Shown in pieces: positions 1 through 5,197 of a stretch of 5,197 bases of DNA. The first letter of the stretch is position 1. Every line of letters starts with the position of its first letter. The notes under the pieces were generated by a model that saw only the letters and a program-made list of their open reading frames with translations, did no database searches and had not been told where the DNA came from. Source of the stretch: CAYONM01 sp964405325 (GTDB lineage: Bacteria; Planctomycetota; UBA11346); NCBI GenBank assembly GCA_964405325.1, contig CAYONM010000255.1, positions 1-5,197 on the forward strand, written 5' to 3'. Both the position numbers and the translations under genes were made by a program.

Positions 1-1108
1 CGCCCGCTTCCGGGGCCGCGACCAGGGCGCTGAAGAGACACTCGAGATGCTGTTGCCGAACGCCGCGCCAGCTGGGACTGCCGTCAGGCCGGTCGAGGGC
101 GGGCCCAGGCCGCAGGTGATGCGTCTGAGATTCCAGGCGCAGCCACTGCGCCGGCCAGGCGCGGAACGTGCACCAGTATGGATCCTGCACCGGCAGCTGA
201 CGCTCTTCAGCAGTTTTACCGGGATCCTGCCAGCGCACCCGGCCGCCATCGCCGGCCACCGGCCAGCCATCGATCCAGCGCAGCGATGACAACCAGGTTT
301 CCCTTCCCAAGGGGCTGCAGGCGTCACCGTGCCGGATGCCCAGATGGACCATGCGCCACTCGCCGTCCGGTCCTTGGAACAGATCGCCGTGGCCAGCGGC
401 CTGGGGCAGATGCGTGGTGCCCCGGTTGTCCAGAACCTGCTGCGGGGCTGTTTCATAGGGGCCGGTGATCGAGCGGGAGCGGGCGATGCTGACGCAGTGC
501 CCGGGGCCGGTGCCGCCCTCCGCCACCAGCAGATACCACCAGCCGTCGTGGCGATAGAGATGCGGCCCTTCGGTGAAAGCCTGATCGGTGCCCTGCCAGA
601 GCAGATGCCGCGGCCCCAGCAGGCGCTGTGTCGCCCAATCCAGTTCGCGCATGACGATGCCCTGCCGGCCTTCGACCGCACCGGTCTGGCAGTACCAGAC
701 CCGGCCCTGCTCGTCCTGCACCAGATCCGGATCGATGCCGCCATCGTCCAGCCAGACCGGATCCGACCAGGGGCCGGCGGGGTCGTCGGCGGTGATCAGG
801 AAATTCCGGAACAGGGCCGGCCACGGTTCCTGGGCGACGAAGGTCGCCACCAGGGCGAAGCGACCGTGGATATGGCGCAAGCAGGGCGCCCAGATGCCCT
901 GGGAGCGGGCGCAGCGCCCGTAATCCAATTGCCCGGGCCGATGGATGCCGTGCCCGACGAGGCGCCAATCGCGCAGATCTCGGCTGTGATGGATGGGCAG
1001 GCCAGGCAGGAATTCGAAACTGGAAGTGACCAGGTAGGAGTCATCTCCGACCTGGCAGATGCTGGGATCGGGATGGAATCCAGGCAGCAGCAGCTCGCAA
1101 TCGTTCAT
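1..1108 (-). CDS. Glycoside hydrolase family 43 protein, probable beta-xylosidase / alpha-L-arabinofuranosidase (3' end beyond window)
   Basis: The minus-strand frame is open from the ATG at 1108 to the left edge (369 codons, no stop). The N-terminus carries the GH43 opening GFHPDPSIC (residues 10-18). In this family D14 would be the general base, D126 in GGIDPD the pKa modulator and E180 in FTEGPHLY the general acid, so all three catalytic carboxylates are present. Further family landmarks are the SSFEFLPGLPIHHSRDL segment after the first blade, VAEGGTGPGH, and GRETWLSSLRWIDGWPV near the end of the five-bladed propeller. From about residue 305 the sequence resembles the concanavalin-like C-terminal domain of GH43 beta-xylosidases, with RQQHLECLF near residue 350. 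Relatives are about 500-550 residues, so roughly the last third lies outside. There is no signal peptide, which points to cytoplasmic hydrolysis of imported xylo- or arabino-oligosaccharides. The start is fixed by the nearby family motif and by the ATGA overlap with the upstream GH3 gene. Exact substrate cannot be read from the sequence. Confidence 0.93.
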   Translation of the reverse strand, partial: MNDCELLLPGFHPDPSICQVGDDSYLVTSSFEFLPGLPIHHSRDLRDWRLVGHGIHRPGQLDYGRCARSQGIWAPCLRHIHGRFALVATFVAQEPWPALFRNFLITADDPAGPWSDPVWLDDGGIDPDLVQDEQGRVWYCQTGAVEGRQGIVMRELDWATQRLLGPRHLLWQGTDQAFTEGPHLYRHDGWWYLLVAEGGTGPGHCVSIARSRSITGPYETAPQQVLDNRGTTHLPQAAGHGDLFQGPDGEWRMVHLGIRHGDACSPLGRETWLSSLRWIDGWPVAGDGGRVRWQDPGKTAEERQLPVQDPYWCTFRAWPAQWLRLESQTHHLRPGPALDRPDGSPSWRGVRQQHLECLFSALVAAPEAG

Positions 1109-2040
1109 GCCTCCTCCGTGATGGTCAGGGTCAGTTCCTGCAGGTCGTCGGGGCGCGACCCGACCAGCAGCGGAATGCGCCCGCGCAGGCTGGTCTCCTG
1201 CATATCGCGACCAGTGTACCGGAAACGTTCCGGCGGCAGTTCCAAGCGCACCGTGCGCTGTTCATCCACCTGCAGGGGCACCCGGACAAAGGCCTTCAGG
1301 AGACGCGCGGGACGCGCCACCTCGGCGAGACTGCGGCCCAGATAGACCAGGATCACCTCATCGCCGGCCAGCGGGCCATGATTGGTGATGGTCGCTTCGA
1401 CAACCGCGCTGTCATTCGGGCCGATCTGATCCTGCGCCAAGGCGACCCGGTCGAGGCTGAACCGGCTGTAGCTCAGGCCATAGCCACACGGCAGCACCAT
1501 GCCCTCGTGACCGAAGGCGTAGGGCTTGGTCAAGTCGTTGCTGAGCTTGCTGTCGTAGACCGGACAGGCGCCGGCGCTCAGCGGTACGCTGATGGGCAGG
1601 CGGCCACCGGGATTGTACCGGCCCAGCAGGGCGGCGGCGACCGCCTGACCGCGGGCCTCGCCGGGATTCCAGGCATCCAGCACCGCTCCTGACGCCGCCA
1701 AGACCGGCGCGATGGCGAGGGCGCGGCCGTGGATCAGGACACTCGCCACCGGGGTGCCGGTAGCGACCACCGCATCCAGCAGGGCCTGCTGCTGGCCGAT
1801 GAGCTGCAGCTCGTCGCGGTCGCCGCCCTTGTAGGGCCGGCAGTTCTCGCCGGTGATCTCTGAACTATCACCAATGCACAGGATGACCACGTCGGCCCAG
1901 GCGGCCAGCTCACGGGCTTCGGTCAACAGCTGCTGCTCGTCCTCCGGACGGGCGCAGCGCACTGGCTCGGCACCGGTACCGGCCGGCAGCCAGGCATAGT
2001 CCTCATCGCGATCAGTGAGGGCGCAGCCCTGGGCCCAGCG
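1105..2040 (-). pseudogene. 5'-truncated glycoside hydrolase family 3 (beta-glucosidase/beta-xylosidase type), C-terminal domains only
   Basis: GH3 homology starts around RWAQGCALTD (at about 2040) and runs to the TGA at 1105-1107. Seen in order, numbering from the GTG at 1962: ADVVILCIGD (23-32), the GE motif (38-39) that in GH3 domain 2 usually supplies or neighbours the acid/base Glu, GDRDEL (47-52), GQQQALLDAV (56-65), AWNPGE (97-102), NPGGRLP (117-123), CGYGLSY (159-165, Cys where Phe is usual), then a fibronectin-III-like domain (about 178-285). Complete enzymes have about 700-800 residues; the whole N-terminal TIM barrel with the nucleophile Asp is missing. The frame stays open to a TAG at 2074-2076, but the added residues do not look like GH3, and the opposite strand there encodes an AraC protein. 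The only plausible start is GTG 1962, which has no ribosome site and falls inside the domain, so a gene caller may report 1105-1962. No catalysis is expected alone. It is translationally coupled to GH43. Confidence 0.8.
1110..1117 (-). promoter_or_regulatory. Shine-Dalgarno site of the GH43 gene, inside the end of the GH3 gene
   Basis: On the minus strand GGAGGAGG lies just before the GH43 ATG, with only one base between its end and the start codon. The first GGAGG has a 4-base spacing, which is short but usable. It sits within the last codons of the GH3 frame, so translation of GH43 is probably coupled to GH3. Confidence 0.6.
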
Positions 2041-2815
2041 CAGCGGTGCACGCCTGCCGCGAGTCTTCGGACTCTATCGGCAGCGCGTCCACCACGGCAA
2101 GCAGACGCAGCAGTACCGCAGCCTGAACTTCTCCTGCATTCTCGAGGGCGATGGCTGGTACCGCCGCGATGGTCACCTGCATCCGGTGCAGGCGCCGGCC
2201 ATCTTCCGGCAGCATCCCGGTTCAGCCATGGCCTACGGCCCGCAGGCCTCCTGGCTGGAATGTTCGATCATCTATCTGCACGAAGAGGAAACGCCGCTGC
2301 GTGAAGCGGGCGTTCTGCCCTGGCCGGAAGCGGTACTGCCGATTCCGCCGGCCAGACAGCAGCAGTTCTTCGCTTGCTGGGATCTGTTGCAGAGTCTGCG
2401 GGCACAGGCAATGGCTTCAGGCTCGAGCATCGACGCCATCGCCTTGGGCGCACTGCTCCTGGTCCGCAATTCCCAGGCTGCGATGGTGACGCCGGATCTG
2501 GAACGCGTGCGCGTGCAACTGGCGGTACTCGACCGGGCGGTGCCCCGCCTGGCCGATCTGGCACGCGATTGCGGCTGGTCCCTGGCCAGCCTGCGCCGCC
2601 GGTGGCAGCAGGCCTACGGCTGTCCACCGTTGGAATATGCCTTCCGGCTCAAGACCCAGCGGGCCTGCGAATTGCTCGCCGGCAGCGACCTGCCGATCCA
2701 TCAGGTGGCTCGCGCCGTCGGCTTTCATGATCCATTGTATTTCAGCAAATGGTTCGCCCGGCGTAGCGGCATGGCCCCCACCGCCTACCGGGAGAGCGCT
2801 GGATCAGGTGCCTGA
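2015..2815 (+). CDS. AraC family transcriptional regulator (first), 5' end uncertain
   Basis: This 266-residue protein has a cupin-like N-terminal sensor segment (about residues 15-95, including NFSCILEGDGWYRRDG, a typical beta-barrel turn of sugar-responsive AraC proteins) and a C-terminal double helix-turn-helix. The first HTH is near residues 178-199 (LADLARDCGWSLASLRRRW). The second is near 227-248 (PIHQVARAVGFHDPLYFSKWF), followed by the family ending MAPTAYR. It would be a cytoplasmic DNA-binding activator responding to a sugar, probably for neighbouring hydrolase genes. The start is weak: an in-frame TAG lies at 1997-1999, GTG 2015 is the only reasonable start codon before the sensor domain, and no Shine-Dalgarno sequence precedes it. 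The first 12-15 residues overlap the antisense GH3 remnant and do not look family-like, so the native N-terminus may have been lost at the same break that truncated GH3. It converges on the second AraC gene. Confidence 0.85.
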   Translation: MRAQPWAQRSGARLPRVFGLYRQRVHHGKQTQQYRSLNFSCILEGDGWYRRDGHLHPVQAPAIFRQHPGSAMAYGPQASWLECSIIYLHEEETPLREAGVLPWPEAVLPIPPARQQQFFACWDLLQSLRAQAMASGSSIDAIALGALLLVRNSQAAMVTPDLERVRVQLAVLDRAVPRLADLARDCGWSLASLRRRWQQAYGCPPLEYAFRLKTQRACELLAGSDLPIHQVARAVGFHDPLYFSKWFARRSGMAPTAYRESAGSGA

Positions 2816-2838
2816 ACCAGCATGCGTCGACCTGATCC
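2801..2838. terminator. Inverted repeat at the convergent AraC gene ends, possible weak terminator
   Basis: GGATCAGGT (2801-2809) is perfectly complementary to ACCTGATCC (2830-2838), with a 20-base loop that contains the TGA stop of the first AraC gene. A short T-run (TTT) follows on the plus strand. The long loop and weak T-tract make it a poor intrinsic terminator, but it is the only good stem in the convergent gap. Confidence 0.25.
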
Positions 2839-2884
2839 GATTTCTGCCAGGGAAGGAGCGAGTGGAAAACCCGCGTCGGCAGCA

Positions 2885-3706
2885 TCAATCCGAGCCTGCC
2901 AGCTGTCGCCAGTGGGCCGGACTTTGGCCGTGGATCTTTTTGAAGCAGCGGCCGAAATAGCTGAGGTCACCATACCCGAGTTGCTCGGCGATGGCCGTAA
3001 TTGACAACTCCGTTTCCCGGATCATATCCGCCGCGCGTTCCATACGACGGCGCATCAGATAGTCGCGCGGGCTCTCGCCGTACCACTGTCGGAATTGGCG
3101 GGCTCGGTGGTCGTAGGACAGGCCTGGGGCGTGCAACGCTGTTGCCAGATGCGGACTGCGGTCTGCCGGCTGCTGGACCAAGGCTTCCAGTTGCCGCAGC
3201 ATGCGATGGTGGTCATCCAAGGGAGCATCCGGCTGCGCCGGCAGGAGCAGGGTGCAGAGCAGCTCGATCAGCAGTCCGGCATTGGCGCGGCGCTCCTGTT
3301 CATCGCCGAGATGGAAACGGTCGTTCAGACGCCAGAGCATCTGCCGCAGCCGATCCGGCTCTGAGACCTCACCGACAACCATCTCTTCTGGTAGTATTCC
3401 GTCGGCCACTTGCCACTCGAAGTAGACCCAGGCGCGCCAGGCTGGCGGCGTGTAATGCCGCACACCACGCCGGAACTGCCGGCCCGGCGGCAGCAGCATG
3501 AAGCCCCCACAGGGAATGCTGACCTCAAGGTCATCAACCAAATAGTAAGGTTCAAAGCCTTGAGAAAAGCAGTGCAGAGTCCAGTAGTCGAAGCGCAGAG
3601 GCGGCAGCTGGTGCGGCGCCGAGGGTTGCGGCGCCAGATGTCCGATGGCGTGGATGCGTGGCAGCAGGGTAGCAAGGGCATCAGCGAGCAGCATTGTGAT
3701 CGTCAT
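2885..3706 (-). CDS. AraC family transcriptional regulator (second)
   Basis: This complete protein of 273 residues has an N-terminal cupin-type sensor region: YWTLHCFSQGFEPYYLVDD near 41-59, then GGFMLLPPGRQFRRG, the 'place to put the effector' turn common in AraC sensors, then AWVYFEWQ. The C-terminal DNA-binding domain holds a first HTH around LATALHAPGLSYDHRARQFR and a second at about 235-257 (SITAIAEQLGYGDLSYFGRCF), followed by HGQSPAHWRQ. The second HTH fits the family consensus very closely. Start ATG 3706 was chosen as the first in frame; a second ATG lies at 3694. Neither has a clear ribosome site, and the likely promoter would start the transcript almost at the ATG. The gene is divergent from the exported propeller-like protein with a 101-base shared region, the usual layout of an AraC regulator and its target. 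The ligand is unknown, probably a sugar. Confidence 0.92.
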   Translation of the reverse strand: MTITMLLADALATLLPRIHAIGHLAPQPSAPHQLPPLRFDYWTLHCFSQGFEPYYLVDDLEVSIPCGGFMLLPPGRQFRRGVRHYTPPAWRAWVYFEWQVADGILPEEMVVGEVSEPDRLRQMLWRLNDRFHLGDEQERRANAGLLIELLCTLLLPAQPDAPLDDHHRMLRQLEALVQQPADRSPHLATALHAPGLSYDHRARQFRQWYGESPRDYLMRRRMERAADMIRETELSITAIAEQLGYGDLSYFGRCFKKIHGQSPAHWRQLAGSD

Positions 3707-3712
3707 AACGGA

Positions 3713-3742
3713 ATAATGCCAGTCGGACAGGGAAAAAGTCCA
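3713..3742 (-). promoter_or_regulatory. Candidate sigma70-type promoter of the second AraC gene
   Basis: On the minus strand TGGACT (3742-3737, four of six matches to TTGACA) and CATTAT (3718-3713, four of six matches to TATAAT) are separated by 18 bases. Transcription would begin near 3706, at or next to the ATG, giving a leaderless or nearly leaderless message. The -35 hexamer overlaps the GTCCAC palindrome arm, which would permit autoregulation. This is inferred from consensus only. Confidence 0.4.
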
Positions 3743-3754
3743 CTGTTTGTGGAC
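3738..3754. promoter_or_regulatory. Palindromic operator candidate GTCCAC-N5-GTGGAC
   Basis: A perfect 6-bp inverted repeat with a 5-base T-rich spacer lies in the middle of the divergent intergenic region. It overlaps the -35 of the AraC promoter and sits where an activator would bind, just upstream of the -10 of the exported protein gene. It is most simply a regulator-binding site, perhaps for the adjacent AraC protein. AraC proteins more often bind direct repeats, so another regulator is possible. Confidence 0.4.
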
Positions 3755-3764
3755 CTGCGCGAGG

Positions 3765-3770
3765 TATACT
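3765..3770 (+). promoter_or_regulatory. Candidate -10 element (TATACT) for the exported protein gene
   Basis: TATACT matches the sigma70 -10 consensus in five of six positions. No good -35 is found 16-18 bases upstream (that stretch reads ACTGTTT), as expected for an activator-dependent promoter. The start would be near 3777, giving a leader of about 30 bases. Confidence 0.45.
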
Positions 3771-3793
3771 GATCAGCAACGACCCTCCCGGGG

Positions 3794-3799
3794 AAAGGA
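3794..3799 (+). promoter_or_regulatory. Ribosome binding site for the exported protein gene
   Basis: AAAGGA within the purine-rich stretch GGGGAAAGGAA lies 8 bases before the ATG at 3808. It is the best ribosome site in the window after that of GH43, and it decides this start. Confidence 0.65.
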
Positions 3800-3807
3800 A
3801 TCCGCTC

Positions 3808-5197
3808 ATGCCGGCTCGTCAAGCTCTTCATCTGATCGGTTGCAGTTTACTGGTCGGCGGCCTCGCCGCTGCAGACCACCTCCCACAACTGGATGCGCAG
3901 GGCCTACCCCTGACCGATTGTCCGGGATCGATCAGCCGAGAACCCCTGATTGCCAACCGCATCACCACTCCGCCGGAATTCAACAAACACATGGACGTGC
4001 CGTCATCCGTCGGCGACCTGACGCGCCTGGTGGAAGGACGGCGACTGCTGTTGGACAGCGACAGCTATCCGCGTCATCCGGGGCGCCTGGTCGGAGAGCC
4101 CAGCTGTCGCCGCGACGGTGATGTCTGGCACATCGGCTTCTCGGTGGACCGCATGGACGACGTCGTGGTCCGGGCGGTGGACGAATCGGGCGCGGTCCTG
4201 CATACCATCGCCTGCGGCGTTCTAGGGCCGAATGCGCCGGCGCCACTTCAAGCCGAGAGCCTGCAGCAGACCATCGTCTGGGATGGTACCGATGCCAAAG
4301 GCCAGCTGATCGCCGACGTGGCTGCCATCGAAGTGGGCGTGGGGTTGGCACCGCGTTTCGATCGTTTCCTCGGACACGAACCCAGCCAGCTCTCGCCGTA
4401 TCTGAGCTGCCTGACGGTGGATCAGGAGGGGCGGGTCTACGTCGGTCTGCATACCCATCGCTATGACCCCTCGCTGTTACGCTTCGACCGCGAAGGCCGC
4501 TATCTCGACATGGCCTATCCCTCCGATCCGCAGCACCTGTATCAGCAGGGCAAGCGCTGGGAGGAGATCTACGATCTGGTCGAATACATCGACGGCTATC
4601 CGGTGCCAGTCAAACCCAGCCTCTGGCGGGCTTGGATCGAGCATTGGGATGATTTCGTGCCGCTGCCCTTCGCCATCGGCCCGGACAACAAAGGCTATTT
4701 CATCATCGGCATGCCCAATGCCCAAGGCACCCCGCTCTCGCTCAACGCCAAGGGCGACCTGGATCGCCTGGATGTGATCGAAAATCTGGACGACTTCTGG
4801 TTCTGGCCCACCGCCAAGCATGTGGGTGTGTATCCGCCCATGTACCTGCAACGCCACGACGCGGGTTTCGCCTTCGAAAGTGACAGTCGGCTCCTGGTAG
4901 CAAGTAAATCGCATTCAGGGATGCATGGACCGCAGCCGTTTCGGGACTACAGCGGCACCATTCGGCGGGTGGATCTGCGTACCGGTGAGAATATTCCTTC
5001 ATTCACCGAAGGGCGCGGCAACTCCATCGATAAGCCCTCCAGTTTTCTGCGGCCTAACTGGAGCCAGGGTCCGAAGAAGAATCAGCGCAGCTATATCGAT
5101 AAGATGCAGAATCTGGTCATCCACCAGGGCAGGGATCTCGAACCGGATCCGGAATTCGATAGCCCCGACCGGCTGTGCGATATCGAAGATCTCACCG
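3808..5197 (+). CDS. Exported protein of unknown function with Ig-like segment and NHL/beta-propeller-like repeats (3' end beyond window)
   Basis: The frame is open from ATG 3808 to the right edge (463 codons). Residues 1-22 form a signal peptide: Arg4, a hydrophobic stretch LIGCSLLVGGLAAA, and a type I cleavage site after A20-A21-A22. The mature protein would therefore be periplasmic or outside the cell. Residues about 110-180 resemble a FlgD-type Ig-like fold: a strand VVVRAVDESGAVL, then QTIVWDGTDAKGQL (154-167), then VGVGLAPRFDRFLG (176-189). After this come propeller-like elements: LTVDQEGRVYVG (202-213) with LLRFDREGRYL (223-233), FAIGPDNKGYFIIG (288-301) and GTIRRVDLRTGE (383-394), each pairing a 'DxxGxxYxxG' strand with a 'xxRxDxxG' strand as in NHL/SMP-30 type blades. 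Cysteines 38, 100, 136, 201 and 457 could form disulphides outside the cytoplasm. I recognise no catalytic motif and assign no function. Its position opposite an AraC regulator and near glycosidases suggests a role in polysaccharide binding or processing; that is inference. Confidence 0.85.
   Translation, partial: MPARQALHLIGCSLLVGGLAAADHLPQLDAQGLPLTDCPGSISREPLIANRITTPPEFNKHMDVPSSVGDLTRLVEGRRLLLDSDSYPRHPGRLVGEPSCRRDGDVWHIGFSVDRMDDVVVRAVDESGAVLHTIACGVLGPNAPAPLQAESLQQTIVWDGTDAKGQLIADVAAIEVGVGLAPRFDRFLGHEPSQLSPYLSCLTVDQEGRVYVGLHTHRYDPSLLRFDREGRYLDMAYPSDPQHLYQQGKRWEEIYDLVEYIDGYPVPVKPSLWRAWIEHWDDFVPLPFAIGPDNKGYFIIGMPNAQGTPLSLNAKGDLDRLDVIENLDDFWFWPTAKHVGVYPPMYLQRHDAGFAFESDSRLLVASKSHSGMHGPQPFRDYSGTIRRVDLRTGENIPSFTEGRGNSIDKPSSFLRPNWSQGPKKNQRSYIDKMQNLVIHQGRDLEPDPEFDSPDRLCDIEDLT

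Noticed and set aside
329..1345. Plus-strand open frame of 338 codons
   Set aside because: It lies antisense to GH43 and the GH3 C-terminus, both of which show strong family motifs. The plus-strand product has no recognisable domain and is a GC-rich shadow.
2012..2215. Minus-strand frame that might continue GH3 upstream through a frameshift (VVDALPIESEDSRQ)
   Set aside because: It looks faintly like the GH3 inter-domain segment, but the rest is the antisense of clear AraC sensor sequence and contains no barrel motifs.
3001..3501. Plus-strand open frame of 166 codons
   Set aside because: It is antisense to the well-supported second AraC gene, with Ala/Arg/Gly-rich composition typical of shadow frames.
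3808..3843. Lipoprotein lipobox LIGC at residues 9-12 of the exported protein
   Set aside because: Only a few hydrophobic residues precede Cys12 and the hydrophobic core continues after it to AAA at 20-22, so a type I signal peptide fits better.
3980..4351. Minus-strand open frame of 123 codons
   Set aside because: It is rich in Arg and Pro with no domain, and antisense to the exported protein, which has a ribosome site, signal peptide and repeats.

Overview
The window is GC-rich bacterial DNA, densely coding on both strands, with no RNA genes, CRISPR arrays or insertion sequences that I can see. Gene content suggests a saccharolytic bacterium with a carbohydrate-utilisation locus: two glycoside hydrolases (GH43 and GH3 families), two AraC-type transcription regulators and a large exported beta-propeller-like protein. 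The style of the exported protein (an Ig-like WDG motif followed by NHL-like blades) and of AraC/glycosidase pairing reminds me of Planctomycetes-Verrucomicrobia-Lentisphaerae type polysaccharide degraders. That placement is an impression, not something the sequence proves.

Left part (1-2040, minus strand): a two-gene sugar-hydrolase operon read right to left. The upstream gene is a GH3 glycosidase that retains only its C-terminal alpha/beta sandwich and fibronectin-III-like domains. Its catalytic TIM barrel is absent, because the sequence switches abruptly to an oppositely oriented AraC gene at about 2040-2060. The downstream gene is a GH43 beta-xylosidase-like enzyme, joined by an ATGA stop/start overlap, with all three expected catalytic carboxylates present. 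It runs off the left edge in its C-terminal domain, so its frame is open from 1108 to base 1.

Middle (2015-3706): two AraC-family regulators transcribed convergently with a 69-base gap. The first (plus strand) begins directly at the GH3 break and has no promoter space of its own. The second (minus strand) looks complete.

Right part (3707-5197): a 101-base divergent intergenic region carries a perfect 6-bp palindrome, GTCCAC-N5-GTGGAC, placed between plausible promoters for the second AraC gene and for the gene to its right. That gene encodes a signal-peptide-bearing protein of at least 463 residues with an Ig-like segment and propeller-like repeats, and it continues past the right edge. The simplest model is that the second AraC protein controls itself and the exported protein from the shared operator, and that the locus senses and degrades xylan-type or related oligosaccharides. 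The GH3/AraC junction is the main anomaly and may be a genomic deletion or an assembly join.
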